Below are positions 26,187 to 36,032 of a stretch of DNA of 64,000 nt, one piece after another. The position numbers and the translations under genes were made by a program. Source of the DNA: Frankia sp. QA3 (GTDB taxonomy: Bacteria; Actinomycetota; Actinomycetes; Frankiales; Frankiaceae); assembly GCF_000262465.1 (NCBI RefSeq), contig NZ_CM001489.1:514133-578132 (forward strand). Direction: 5' to 3'. A model generated the notes under the pieces. The model was given only the letters and a program-made list of their open reading frames with translations, was not told where the DNA came from and searched no databases. Position 1 is the first letter of the stretch; the number at the start of each line of letters is the position of its first letter.

Positions 26187-26547
26187 CAGAAACGAGCGGG
26201 TTTCTCAACCGATCGCTCGCCGCGATCCGCGCCGCTCGCCTGGAACTCGACGTTACCGAATGGTTTCGCAAAGTGTGGCCTGGGGTCGGGAACGATGATC
26301 AGATGTGTGCCGGTTCGCCCGGGGACGACGATGCGCACCGAACGGTGCGCGAGCTACACCTGCGGGACGTCGTTGAGCACGCAGAGGGTCTCGGTGGTCT
26401 GCCCGTGGCGACGACTGGTCCTGCTGGTCGAGGTCTCGTCGCTCCTGGTCGGCGCAGGAACGGGTGGCAGACGGGCATGCTCGGCGTGGCCGGGCGGAAT
26501 CGTCACGCTAGAGTCCGCCGAATGCCGATCACTGAGGTTCGTCAGCG
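26187..26547. other. Gene-free stretch
   Basis: About 360 bases with no frame I can support on either strand. A minus-strand frame ending RRHGQTTETLCVLNDVPQV resembles transposase-type sequence but has no partner domain, so I leave it unassigned. Confidence 0.35.
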
Positions 26548-27258
26548 ATGATGGGGCGGACGCACGCGCTGAGCGGTGCGGCGCTCTGGCTGGCCGTCGC
26601 GCCCTTCCTGGGCCGGGAGGACTGGCTGGGGACCCACGCGCTGTCGTTGTCCTCCCATCAGGTGATCGCCGGCGGGGTGGTGGCCGCTGGTGCGGGTCTG
26701 CTGCCCGACATCGACCATCCCAACGGCCGGATCGCGAACACCCTCGGCCCAATCTCTCGAACGATGTGCCGATGGGTGAGCCGGGCCAGCGGCGGCCATC
26801 GGCACGCCACCCACTCCCTGCTTTTCGCGCTCGCCATGGGTGTCGCGATGAGTCTGTTGGCGGACCATTTCCGGTACGGCTGGTGGGCGGCACTGTTCGT
26901 CCTCGTCGGCTTCGGGCTGCGCGGCCTCGGCCTGGACTTCGAGGGGCACGAGTTCTGGTCGGGCCTGAAGGACTGCGTGACGGCCGGGGTCGCGGTCTAT
27001 CTGATGCACGGCCTGGACATGGGCTTTGTCGCCTATCCGGTTTTCCTGGGGTGCCTTGCGCACCTGATCGGTGACTGCCTGACCCCCCGAGGTTGCCTCC
27101 TGCTCTGGCCGGTGCACTGGCGGATGGGGGTCGTCCTGGTTCCCCGTACCGACGGGAGGGCCGAACGCCTGGTGGTGGTGCCTGTGTTGGCCGGCGTCAT
27201 CGTCGTCCTGACCGTCCACGTGCTGGGCGGCCCCCTGTTCTCCCAGGGGTTGCGCTGA
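26548..27258 (+). CDS. YdjM-like membrane-bound metal-dependent hydrolase
   Basis: A 236-residue protein of the YdjM/LexA-regulated membrane hydrolase family. It starts MMGRTHALSG, then shows LPDIDHPNGRIANTL and GGHRHATHSLLFAL, the His/Asp blocks that bind metal, and later CLAHLIGDCLTPRGCLLLWP. Four to five hydrophobic segments place it in the membrane. In E. coli the homologue is SOS-controlled, but I see no LexA box here. It stands alone after a VapBC module. Confidence 0.82.
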   Translation: MMGRTHALSGAALWLAVAPFLGREDWLGTHALSLSSHQVIAGGVVAAGAGLLPDIDHPNGRIANTLGPISRTMCRWVSRASGGHRHATHSLLFALAMGVAMSLLADHFRYGWWAALFVLVGFGLRGLGLDFEGHEFWSGLKDCVTAGVAVYLMHGLDMGFVAYPVFLGCLAHLIGDCLTPRGCLLLWPVHWRMGVVLVPRTDGRAERLVVVPVLAGVIVVLTVHVLGGPLFSQGLR

Positions 27259-27451
27259 CGCCTGTCCGACCGCGCTCACCTGGCCAGCCGCCAGCGATCG
27301 GTCTGGCCTGGTGCTCGGCCGGCTGCGGCACGGGTGGTGCTCGACCGGCTTGACCTGGAGCGCGCTCGAAGGTGCAGACTCGACGATGTCGGTCTACCGC
27401 TTGCCTGAGCGAGATGCCGGCTGATCCTTCATCGAGAGGACCTCACGCAGG

Positions 27452-28447
27452 ATGCAGTTCACGCAGCTCGGTCGTTCCGGTCTGTCCGTCTCGCGCCTGT
27501 GCCTGGGCACGATGAACTTCGGTCCGCTGACCAACGAGACCGATTCCCATAAGATCATGGATTCGGCGCACGAGTACGGCATCAACTTCTTCGACACGGC
27601 CAACGTCTACGGCCTGCGCTCGGCCGGTGTGTCGGGCCTTGGTGAGGGCAGGGGTCACACCGAGTCGATCATCGGCCGCTGGTTCGCGCAGGGCGGCGGG
27701 CGCCGGGAGCGCACCGTGCTGGCCACCAAGGTCTACGGCGCCATGGGGGAGTGGCCCAACGAGGGCAAGCTGTCGGCGCTCAACATCCGCCGTGCGCTGG
27801 ACGCGAGCCTGACCCGACTGCAGACCGACTACATCGATCTTTACCAGTTCCACCACGTCGACCGCGCTACCCCGTGGGAGGAGATCTGGCAGGCTGTCGA
27901 CGTCGCCGTCACGGCTGGCAAGATCCTCTACGTCGGCAGCAGCAACTTCGCGGGCTGGCACATCGCCCAGGCGCAGGCCGCCGCGGCCCAGCGCGGGACG
28001 TTCGGCCTGGTCAGCGAGCAGCCGATCTACAACCTCCTCACCCGCGAGATCGAGCTGGAGGTGCTGCCCGCCGCGCAGCACTACGGCGTGGGCCTTCTCC
28101 CGTGGTCGCCGCTGCAGAGCGGGCTGCTCGGTGGCGTGCTTCGCAAGGAGCGCGAGAGCAGGCGGCGCCTCGAAGGCCGCGCCGCGCAGACCCTGGAGGC
28201 CAAGCGCCCCCAGATCGAGGCCTACGAGGACTTCGCCGCCGAGCTCGGCCACGAGCCCGGTGACGTCGCGCTCGCCTGGCTGCTGCACCAGCCGGCCGTC
28301 ACCGCTCCGATCGTCGGCCCGCGCATCCAGCAGCACCTTGACGACGCCGTCCGGGCACTCGACGTCCACCTGGACGACAAGGCGCTCGCCCGGCTGGACG
28401 AGATCTTCCCGGGCTACCGGACGGCCCCCGAGCACTTCGCCTGGTAG
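27452..28447 (+). CDS. Aldo/keto reductase
   Basis: A 331-residue TIM-barrel NADPH-dependent aldo/keto reductase. The tetrad is visible: Asp and Tyr in FFDTANVYG (about 48-56), Lys in VLATKVYG, and His in YQFHHVD. The NADP-binding end is PIVGPRIQQHLDDAV. Length is normal for the family. RBS GAGGACC lies upstream. It would reduce aldehydes or ketones; the substrate is unknown. It is followed by a methyltransferase remnant, not an operon. Confidence 0.9.
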   Translation: MQFTQLGRSGLSVSRLCLGTMNFGPLTNETDSHKIMDSAHEYGINFFDTANVYGLRSAGVSGLGEGRGHTESIIGRWFAQGGGRRERTVLATKVYGAMGEWPNEGKLSALNIRRALDASLTRLQTDYIDLYQFHHVDRATPWEEIWQAVDVAVTAGKILYVGSSNFAGWHIAQAQAAAAQRGTFGLVSEQPIYNLLTREIELEVLPAAQHYGVGLLPWSPLQSGLLGGVLRKERESRRRLEGRAAQTLEAKRPQIEAYEDFAAELGHEPGDVALAWLLHQPAVTAPIVGPRIQQHLDDAVRALDVHLDDKALARLDEIFPGYRTAPEHFAW

Positions 28448-28518
28448 CGAAGACCGCCCTTTGCCTCAGCCACCGCGCCACGGTCCAGCTCGCCAGGTTC
28501 GCACGGCGCTGGGGCCGG

Positions 28519-28740
28519 GTGTGGCGACCGTCGGCAGGCCGGTCGCCCCGGCTCCAGGTCGGCCGCCTTCTCGACGCTGAGCTGCAGAAGTTCGACCTTC
28601 AGATCTACCAGCTCGACGAGCTGACCGGTCTGCTACGCGAAGTCGGATTCACCGTGACCGCCGTGCATGCCGACTACGAGGCTGGACGCCCGCCGACCGC
28701 CGACGCCCTGCAGTGGACCATCGAGGCCACTGCCCGCTGA
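28519..28740 (+). pseudogene. SAM-dependent methyltransferase, C-terminal remnant
   Basis: The frame's last ~50 residues (FDLQIYQLDELTGLLREVGF, then VTAVHADYEAGRP and WTIEATAR) match the final strands of class I methyltransferases, where a DELTGLLREAGF motif precedes the last two strands. The SAM-binding N-terminal domain is missing, so it is a remnant. The region from here to 28981 holds no other gene. Confidence 0.5.
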
Positions 28741-28981
28741 CGCCGATCTGCCTCGCGGCCGCCAACCGGCCCGGCGACCAGGGCCGGCAGAGCAACGGCC
28801 GTACTCGTAACTCGGTGCCACAACGGATCCACCCGGGTCGGCTCGCGGCATAAAGTTCACTTTTTCGATTGACTTGGTTAAGTATGAGATGTCGCGCGGC
28901 GAACGCCCCGCCCGCGCGCCTCGCCGCCCCTTCATCCGAGCGCTTCCCACAGAGGTCCCTGCCCGGGAAAGAGGTACCACC

Positions 28982-30205
28982 ATGCCGGTCGAGTTCGTCG
29001 GTCTGATAGCCACCCGCCCCGGTTCGGAGGCGAGCACGTTCACAGCCGGTCCCGTCGTGGACCGCGACTTCACCCGGCGGTTCGCCGTCGCCCACGAGGA
29101 CGCCGGCTTCGACCGCGTGCTCATCGGGTACAGCAGCGGATCGGTCGACAACATCCAGGTAGCCGCCTACGCGGCGGCACACACCGAGCGCCTGGCCTAC
29201 CTGGTCGCGCACCGGCCCGGGGTGGTGTTCCCCACCGTCGCGGCACGCTACTTCGCCTCCCTCGACCATTTCTCCGCCGGCCGGGTGGCGATCCACATCA
29301 TCACCGGGGGAAGCGACGCCGAGCAGCGGCGGGACGGCGACTACCTCGACAAGGACGAGCGCTACGACCGGACGGACGAGTACCTGGAGGTGGTCCGCCG
29401 GACGTGGACCACCACCGAGCCGTTCTCCCACCACGGCCGGTACTACCAGCTCGACGATCACCTGTCCGGGGTGCTGCCGGTGCAGCAGCCGCACCTGCCC
29501 ATCTACTTCGGCGGTTCGTCGGAGGCGGCCTACCGGGTCGGCGGCAAGCACGCCGACGTCTTCGCGCTCTGGGGCGAGCCGCTCGCCGAGACCGCCCAGC
29601 AGATCGCGGCCGTCAACGCCGCCGCAGCCGCCGCCGGCCGGACCACGCCGCCGCGCATCAGCGTGTCGTTCCGTCCGATCCTCGGCCCCACCGAGGAACT
29701 GGCCTGGGAGCGGGCGCACCGGATCCTGGCGTCGACCAGGCAGAACGTGGGTAAGGCCGCCGAGTACTTCAAGGAGTTCCGCGGCTTGACCAGGACTGCC
29801 CACACGCCGCAGAACGTCGGCTCGCAGCGGCTGCTGGCCGCCGCGGCCAAGGGTGAGCTGCACGACCGTGCGCTGTGGACGCCGCTGGCCGCCGCGATCG
29901 GCGGCGGCGGGAACTCCACGGCGCTGGTCGGCACGCCGGAGACGGTCGCCGCGGCATTGCTCGACTACGTCGACATCGGTGTCACGACGTTGCTGATCCG
30001 GGGTTACGACCCCTATGACGACGCGATCGACTACGGCCGGCACCTGATCCCGTTGGTGCGCGAGGAGGTGGCCCGGCGCGACCGTGGCGAGGCGGCCCGG
30101 CGCACCGAGATCGCACCCGTGCCGGCGGCGCTGGCCGCGGCGTCCCGCCCCGGCGACCGGTCGCCGCGGGCCGCCGACGCGGCGGTCGGCGGTCCCGCGC
30201 GATGA
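28982..30205 (+). CDS. LLM-class flavin-dependent monooxygenase (SsuD-like)
   Basis: A 407-residue bacterial luciferase-like monooxygenase. Family marks: GFDRVLIGYSSGSVDN, LDHFSAGRVAIHIITGGS and the FMN-phosphate region YFGGSSEAAYRVGGKHADVF. SsuD-like members use FMNH2 and O2 to cleave sulfonates or related compounds. ATG 28982 has AAAGAGG just before it. The C-terminal ~35 residues (AAASRPGDRSPRAAD) are a disordered extension. No flavin reductase gene is in the window. It is followed by a damaged ABC exporter pair. Confidence 0.85.
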   Translation: MPVEFVGLIATRPGSEASTFTAGPVVDRDFTRRFAVAHEDAGFDRVLIGYSSGSVDNIQVAAYAAAHTERLAYLVAHRPGVVFPTVAARYFASLDHFSAGRVAIHIITGGSDAEQRRDGDYLDKDERYDRTDEYLEVVRRTWTTTEPFSHHGRYYQLDDHLSGVLPVQQPHLPIYFGGSSEAAYRVGGKHADVFALWGEPLAETAQQIAAVNAAAAAAGRTTPPRISVSFRPILGPTEELAWERAHRILASTRQNVGKAAEYFKEFRGLTRTAHTPQNVGSQRLLAAAAKGELHDRALWTPLAAAIGGGGNSTALVGTPETVAAALLDYVDIGVTTLLIRGYDPYDDAIDYGRHLIPLVREEVARRDRGEAARRTEIAPVPAALAAASRPGDRSPRAADAAVGGPAR

Positions 30206-30265
30206 CCACCGAGATCATCGGCGTGGTCGGTACCAGAGCGTGACCCGACTGCCACTCGCCCCGCA

Positions 30266-31989
30266 GTGGGTCCCGCAGTGGGGGGCGGACCGGGACTCGC
30301 ACTGGTAACGGCGGCGGTGGGCCGCCACCCGCGGTTGCTGGCCGCCGGCATCGGCGCCGGCCTGCTCTGGACGGCGACGAAACTCGCCGCGCCGCTGCTC
30401 GTCGCGCGGACGGTCGACGCCGGGGTGCTCGGTGGCGACTCCCGCCAGCTGTGGCTCGGGGTCACGCTTTTCGCCGGGCTGGCGGTGGTCGGCGCCGGGT
30501 TCGCCGGGCTGCGGCGCTACTGCGGGCAGTGCCTCGCCTTCGTGGTGGAGGCGGACCTGCGGGAGCGGCTGCTGGCGCGGGTGGTGCGGCTGCCGGCAAC
30601 GTTCCACGACCGCAACCCCAGTGGTGTCCTGATCACCCGGGCTACGACCGACCTGCAGCAGATCCAGCAGCCCGTGATCAATATTCCGATCATGGTCTCC
30701 AATGCGGCGATGCTGGTCGGGGCGGCGATCCTGCTGGCCTGGATCGACGCGGTGCTGGCGGTCGTCGCCCTGGCGCCGGCCGTGGCGGTGTTCGCGGTCG
30801 CGGTGCGGTTCACCCAACAGTTGGGGCCGCGGGCCCTGGAGCTGCAGTCCGAGCTCGGCGGGCTGGCCGGCACCGTGGAGGAGTCGCTTGCCGGGGTGCG
30901 CACCACGAAGGGCCTCGGCACCGAGGACGACGAGCGGCGCCGCGTCCGTGACCAGGCTGGTCAGGTGCAGCGGGCGGCACTGCGGCTGAATTCGGTCCGC
31001 GCGACCTACCTGCCACTCGTCGAACTGCTGCCGGCGTTCGGCCTGGTCGGCGTGCTGTGGATCGGCGGGCTACGCGTCGCCGACGGAGCTTTGACGATCG
31101 GCGAGCTGGTCCAGTTCAACTACTTCGGGCTGATCATCGTCGGTCCGCTGCGGATCGCCGGCATGACCGCGTCCCAGCTGAAGCGAGCGGCGGTGTCGGC
31201 CGGGCTGGTCGCCGCGATCCTCGACGAGCAGCCGGAACCGACGGCGGCGCAGTCCACGCCGGCGCAGTCCACGCCGGCGCAGTCCACGCCGGCGCAGTCC
31301 ACGCCGGCGCAGTCCACGCCGGCGCAGTCCACGCCGGCGCAGTCCACGCCAGCGCAGTCCACGCCGGCCCAGCCCACGGCCAGCAGGGCGCCCGCCAGGC
31401 TCGGCGGCGGGCTTGAGGTGCGGTTCGAGGGGGTGACGTTCGGCTACGCGACGGGTCGTGACGTCCTTCGGGAGCTTGACCTGGTGGTGCCGGCCGGCGA
31501 GTGCGTCGCCGTGGTCGGCGCGACCGGCAGCGGCAAGACCACGCTCGCAGCGCTGGTCCCCCGCTTCTACGATGTCGGCGCCGGCCGGGCGGCTACGACG
31601 CGTCGGTCGGCGCCCAGGGCCTGGAGCTGTCCGGCGGCCAGCGACAGCGACTGTCGCTGGCCCGCGCGCTGGTCGCGGACCCGCCGGTGCTGCTGCTGGA
31701 CTCGCCGACCAGCGCGGTGGACCCGGCCAAGGAGGCCGAGATCGTCGCGTCGCTGGCGACCGTGATCCGGGGACGGACGACGATCCTCATCGCGCATCGG
31801 CCCGCCGTCATCGCCCTCGCCGACCGGGTTGTCCTGCTCGAAGGCGGCCGGGTCGCGGCCACCGGCACCCATCGGAACCTCCTGGCGAGTTCGTCCTGCT
31901 ACCGGCAGGTGCTGGCCGCCCAGCCCGGCGGCCCGGACGGGCCCGGCCCCGAAGCGCCGGCCCGCCGCGACGCCCTGGCCACGTCGTGA
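30266..31989 (+). pseudogene. ABC exporter half-transporter with deletion and frameshift in its ATPase
   Basis: The frame from GTG 30266 encodes a complete six-helix ABC exporter membrane domain and the start of the ATPase with Walker A (VVGATGSGKTTLAAL). After FYDVGAGR (about 31590) the frame changes; the next frame continues as GYDASVGAQGLELSGGQ, LLLDSPTSAVD and IAHRP to a stop at 31989. The Q-loop segment, about 70 residues in relatives, is missing. The protein would end in garbage before the signature, so it is probably inactive. The linker contains an AQSTP repeat. Confidence 0.72.
31246..31380 (+). repeat. 15-bp in-frame tandem repeat (AQSTP)
   Basis: Eight near-perfect copies of GCGCAGTCCACGCCG and a degenerate ninth, encoding AQSTP each time. 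They lie between the membrane and ATPase domains of the half-transporter. Copies are almost identical in DNA, so the array is young and probably variable in number. Confidence 0.9.
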
Positions 31990-33416
31990 CGTCCCGGCTG
32001 GGCCGCGGCGGTCTGCTGGCCCGGACGCTGACGCTGGTGCGGCCGCGCTGGCCGATGGTCGCGCTGGCGGCGCTGCTGCTCGTCATGACCACGGCGACGG
32101 CGCTGGCCGGGCCGTGGATCCTGCGTTACGCCGTCGACGAAGGACTGGTGGAAGGCCGGCCCGACACCGGTGTGGTCACCCGCGCCGGCCTGCTCTACCT
32201 GGGCCTGGCACTGGCTGGTCTGGTGCTCTCCCGGCTGCAGGTCGAGCTGGTGGGACGGATCGGTGAGTGGTTCGTGCGCGAGCTGCGAAGCCGCACCGTC
32301 GACCACGTGATGTCGATGTCGGTTCGCTACTTCGACCGCACCCCGGCGGGGGTACTGGTGTCCAGGATGACCGCCGACGTCGACGCGCTGCAGGACGCCG
32401 TCCAACTCGGAGTCGTGCCGTTCACGCAGGCGGTGCTCACCCTCGTGTTCCTGGTCGCGGTGCTCGTCGCGCTGTCGTGGCAGCTCGCGCTGGTCTGCGT
32501 GCTACCGGCGGCGGCACTGGTCGCGGCGACGGTGTGGTTTCGCCGCGCCTCCCGCTCGGCGTTCGCCCAGGTGCGTGACCGCGTCGCGGACACGGTGACC
32601 GAGCTGACCGAGCGGCTCGCCGGGCTGCGGGTGGTCCGGGCGTTCCGCCAGGAGGCCAGGACGACCGCGTCGTTGCGGGGGCGCAGCCGTCGACAACTTG
32701 GCGCCAACGTCACCGCGGTGCGGATCCAGTCCGTCTACCTCACCGCCATGGAGCTCGCGACCGTCGGCAGCATCGCGGCGGTGCTGGCCGCCGGCGGCGC
32801 CCTCGCCGCGCGGGACGCGGTGAGCGTGGGCACCCTCAGCGCCTTCGTGCTCTACCTGCTTCTCGCCTTCGAGCCGGTGCAGTCGCTGAGCTTCCTGGTC
32901 ACGTTGCTCGAATCGGCGGCCGCGGCGCTGCGCAAGATCTACGGCCTGCTCGACGAGCCGGTGGACCTGCGGGACGCCACCCAGGACGAGCTGGCTGGGG
33001 CGCTGGCGTCGGTCGGCGCCGGGAGCTGGCTCGACAGCCTGCCCGACGGCCTCGCCACCCAGGTGGGCGAAGGCGGGTCGCTGCTGTCGGCGGGCGAGCG
33101 GCAGCTCGTCGCGCTCGCCCGCGTGTGCCTGCTCGGTGCGGACGTCGTCGTGCTCGACGAGGCCACGTCCGGGCTCGACCCCGGAACGGAGAAGCTCGTG
33201 GAGGCCGCGGTGATCGCGGCGACGGCCGACCGGGCCGTGCTCGTCGTCGCCCACCGGATGTCCACGGCACGCGGCGCGGACCGGGTCGTCGTCGTCGACA
33301 CCGGCGTGACCGAAATCGGCACTCATGACGAGCTGCTGGCGCGGGGTGGACGCTACGCCGCTCTCTTCACAGCCTTCGAAAATCCTGCCCGGTCGGAGGC
33401 CTCACCTGCGCGGTGA
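31986..33416 (+). pseudogene. ABC exporter half-transporter lacking Walker A
   Basis: A 476-residue frame starting at GTG 31986, overlapping the previous stop (GTGA). The membrane domain is complete (e.g. YFDRTPAGVLVSRMTADVDA). After LLDEPVDLRDATQDELAG it jumps directly to ALASVGAGSWLDSLPDGL and LLSAGERQLVALARV, then Walker B VVVLDEATSGLD. Walker A and the Q-loop, over 100 residues in relatives, are absent though the frame is kept. Two half-transporters normally pair; here neither has a full ATP site, so the exporter is probably dead. Confidence 0.7.
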
Positions 33417-33470
33417 AGAACGCCCTGGACGCGGCCCGGAGGCTGCTCCGCGGTGATGGGATCGAAATGG

Positions 33471-33476
33471 TATCCT
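33471..33476 (+). promoter_or_regulatory. -10 element of a leaderless antitoxin transcript
   Basis: TATCCT ends six bases before the ATG at 33483, the same layout as at the VapB gene (TAGCGT) and the flavodoxin-like genes (TAGCAT). Confidence 0.35.
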
Positions 33477-33482
33477 CCTCCC

Positions 33483-33719
33483 ATGGAGGCTGTCATCGAT
33501 CAGGCTGGCCGGATCGTGCTGCCCAAGTCCATCCGCGACACGCTGGGTCTGCTCCCGGGTACGAAGGTGGACATCTCGCCCTACGGTGCCGGTGTGCAGG
33601 TGGTGCCGGCCGGCAGGACTGCACGTCTGGTCGAGGAGAACGGCGTGCTCGTGTCGGCCGGCGACACGCCCGTCGATGACGACGTCCTGTTCGGCCTCAT
33701 CGACGCAGGCCGCCGGTGA
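33483..33719 (+). CDS. AbrB/MazE-type antitoxin
   Basis: A 78-residue swapped-hairpin AbrB domain: [17 protein letters not shown] then [15 protein letters not shown]. The C-terminal tail ([20 protein letters not shown]) would cover the toxin's active site. ATG 33453 would add ten residues ahead of the domain; 33483 fits the family and the -10 spacing. Its TGA overlaps the GTG of the PIN toxin. Confidence 0.85.
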   Translation: MEAVIDQAGRIVLPKSIRDTLGLLPGTKVDISPYGAGVQVVPAGRTARLVEENGVLVSAGDTPVDDDVLFGLIDAGRR

Positions 33720-34123
33720 CCATCGCGGTCGACACGAGCGTCGCGGTGCCACTGCTGGTGCGCTCGCATACGCGTCATGTGGATGTAGTGCGATGGTGGG
33801 CCGGGCAGGAGCTCACGCTGAGCGGTCACGCTCTGGCGGAGACCTACTCGGTACTCACCAGAATGCCGGGTAGCGCGAGACTGTCCGGGCGGGACGCCGC
33901 TCGCCTGCTCGACGCACGGTTCACGGCACCGCTTACGCTGGGCGGCCCGCAGGCGCAGAAGGTTCACGCAACGTTGAGCCACCTCGGCATCGCCGGGGGC
34001 GCCGTGTACGACGGGCTGGTGGCTCTGGCCGCCAGGGAACATGGCCTGGCCCTCGCGACCAGGGACGCACGCGCGCGCGGAACATATGACGCGCTCGGGG
34101 TCAAGGTCATTGTTGTCGGGTGA
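33716..34123 (+). CDS. VapC-type PIN-domain ribonuclease toxin
   Basis: A 135-residue PIN domain with the acidic residues D6 ([11 protein letters not shown]), E42 (LAETYSVL), D99 ([12 protein letters not shown]) and D117 (LATRDARA) all present. It pairs with the AbrB-type antitoxin just upstream (GTGA overlap). It would act as an endoribonuclease. The gene lies right after the broken exporter pair. Confidence 0.85.
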   Translation: MTIAVDTSVAVPLLVRSHTRHVDVVRWWAGQELTLSGHALAETYSVLTRMPGSARLSGRDAARLLDARFTAPLTLGGPQAQKVHATLSHLGIAGGAVYDGLVALAAREHGLALATRDARARGTYDALGVKVIVVG

Positions 34124-34323
34124 CGCGACGAGTGGGATGCGCTGACCTGGCGCGATCCCCGCGTACACGTCGTATCGGCGCTTGGCGCACCCGATTTTCT
34201 GAACCTGCTGGCGAGAACGCGCCCCGATTGTTGTTCATGTGTTACGGATGCATGGCGGGATGTTGCGTACGGCTGGCCGCGTGGTGTGGCATGAGGGCAC
34301 CACTGTTCCTGGAGGGAAGCGTC

Positions 34324-34929
34324 ATGCCGACGACCGATTCCGCTACGCGCCCTGGCCTGCGGGAGTTTCTCGTCCACAAGCGCGCGGCCGTGCTGGCCCG
34401 CGAGGGCGCGATCGCCGCGGGCGCCTTCTCGGGTCCGGTGGTGCTGCGGGCGCAGTCCGTCGCCGACGGACGCAGCGGTGTCCGGCGGATCCGGATCCGT
34501 GACCATCAGATCCTCAGCGACTCGCCCCCCGACTTCGCCGGTGACGACCTCGGACCCAGCTCACCCGAGCTCGTCCTCGGCGTGTTCGCCAGCTGCCTGA
34601 CCCACGTCTTCGAGATCGTCGCCGCCCGCCTGGACCTACCGCTCGACGAGATCAGGGTGGAGGTCGAGGGGCAGATGGAACCCCGGGCCGGCCAGCCCGG
34701 CTTCGAGGGTGTGCCCCGGGAACCGCACAACATCACCTACCAGGCCTCCGTCACCTCCCCGGCCACGGCCGAGGAGATCGAGACTCTGTACCAGACCGTC
34801 GAGGCGGAGTGCCCGCTGCTCGCCCTGTTCACGAACCCCCAGACGATCACTGGTTCGCTGGTGCACACCCCGAGCGGCGGACCGGCGCCCGAGCCGCCGG
34901 TCGAGGTGAAGGCCGCAGACCGCGGATGA
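34324..34929 (+). CDS. OsmC-family peroxide-detoxifying protein
   Basis: A 201-residue OsmC/Ohr-like protein. The two redox cysteines sit in FASCLTHVFE and AECPLLAL, the usual thiol pair for reducing organic peroxides. An N-terminal extension of ~50 residues precedes the fold. ATG 34324 follows GGAGGGA. It overlaps the next gene, an LLM monooxygenase (ATGA), so it may protect that enzyme from peroxide by-products or handle its product. Confidence 0.85.
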   Translation: MPTTDSATRPGLREFLVHKRAAVLAREGAIAAGAFSGPVVLRAQSVADGRSGVRRIRIRDHQILSDSPPDFAGDDLGPSSPELVLGVFASCLTHVFEIVAARLDLPLDEIRVEVEGQMEPRAGQPGFEGVPREPHNITYQASVTSPATAEEIETLYQTVEAECPLLALFTNPQTITGSLVHTPSGGPAPEPPVEVKAADRG

Positions 34930-35999
34930 CCGCGGCGGAGTTCCTCTGGTACATCCCCAACGAGGTCCGGCCCGGTCACCGCGGCGACGACACGGTGGCG
35001 GGCCACAACAGTCTCGACACGCTGACCCGGCAGGCCGTCGCGATCGAGCGGCACGGCTGGCGGGGAGCGCTGCTCGGCGCCGGGTGGAGCCGGCCGGACA
35101 CCTTCACCCTCGCCACGGCCCTGGTGGCGCGTACGACCGACTTCGAGCCGCTGATCGCGGTGCGTCCCGGCTACTGGGGCCCGGCGCACTTCGCCGCCGC
35201 CGCGGCCACCCTCGACCACCTGTCGGGCGGGCGGGTGCGGGTCAACATCGTCTCGGGCCGGGACGAGCTCGCGGCGTACGGCGACAGCGAGGCGGGCCAG
35301 GCGCAGCGCTACGCCCGCACCGGCGAGTTCCTGCGACTGGTCCGCCGGCTGTGGACCGAACAGGACGTCACCCACCGCGGCGAGTACTTCCAGGTGACCG
35401 GCTCGACCCTCGCTCCCCGGGTCCAGGCGCGCCCGGGCCGGCCCCACCCGACGCTCTACTTCGGCGGGGCCTCCGCCGCGGCGGAGCGGGTCGCGGCCGC
35501 GGAGGCCGACGTCCAGCTCTTCTGGGGCGAGCCGCTCGACGGCATCGCCGAACGCATCGCGCGCCTGCGGGAGCTGAGCGAGAAGCTGGGCCGCGAACAC
35601 CCGCCGCTGGAGTTCGGGCTGCGCGTCACCACCTTCGTCCGCGACACCACCGCGCAGGCCTGGGCCGACGCCGAGGCCAAGGTCGCCGACCTGGCGGCTC
35701 GCCAGGAAAAGCTCCCCGAGCGCTGGGACCGCTTCCACGCTGTGGGCCAGCGGCGGCTGCTCGACCTTCAGGCGCGTGGTGAGGTCCTGGACGACAACCT
35801 CTACACCACGCCGGGCAGGGTCGGCGGAGGGGGCGCCGGCACCACCTGGCTGGTCGGCTCGGCGGCGGATGTCGCGAAATCCCTGCACCGGTACGCCGAC
35901 CTGGGGATCACCCACTTCGTCCTGTCGGACACGCCCTACCTGCAGGAGATCGAGCGTCAGGGCAACCAGCTGTTGCCGCTGCTCACGACGCCCGGGTAA
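34926..35999 (+). CDS. LLM-class monooxygenase (alkanesulfonate monooxygenase SsuD-like)
   Basis: A 357-residue luciferase-like enzyme. SsuD-type marks: FLWYIPNEVRPGHRGDD, GHNSLDTLTRQAVAIERHGW, LDHLSGGRVRVNIVSGRDE and LYFGGASAAAERVAA. It would use FMNH2 to desulfonate or oxidise a small molecule. Translation is coupled to the OsmC-like gene, and the stop lies 33 bases before the Fic gene. No ssuABC or flavin reductase genes are adjacent. Confidence 0.87.
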   Translation: MTAAEFLWYIPNEVRPGHRGDDTVAGHNSLDTLTRQAVAIERHGWRGALLGAGWSRPDTFTLATALVARTTDFEPLIAVRPGYWGPAHFAAAAATLDHLSGGRVRVNIVSGRDELAAYGDSEAGQAQRYARTGEFLRLVRRLWTEQDVTHRGEYFQVTGSTLAPRVQARPGRPHPTLYFGGASAAAERVAAAEADVQLFWGEPLDGIAERIARLRELSEKLGREHPPLEFGLRVTTFVRDTTAQAWADAEAKVADLAARQEKLPERWDRFHAVGQRRLLDLQARGEVLDDNLYTTPGRVGGGGAGTTWLVGSAADVAKSLHRYADLGITHFVLSDTPYLQEIERQGNQLLPLLTTPG

Positions 36000-36032
36000 C
36001 CAGCTCGCCGAAGCTGACGGCCGCGTGGACCG

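Noticed and set aside
26045..26551. 168-codon plus-strand frame running out of the VapC gene
   Set aside because: Its first part is the shifted reading of VapC and the rest shows no protein-like pattern.
26354..26893. Minus-strand frame ending RRHGQTTETLCVLNDVPQV
   Set aside because: Most of it is antisense to the YdjM-like gene; the transposase-like ending is too short to support a call.
28874..28981. Upstream in-frame extension of the first LLM monooxygenase
   Set aside because: The added residues are Arg/Pro-rich and unlike the family; the ATG at 28982 has a clear RBS.
31246..31380. CRISPR-like array
   Set aside because: The repeats are contiguous 15-bp units without spacers and keep a coding frame.
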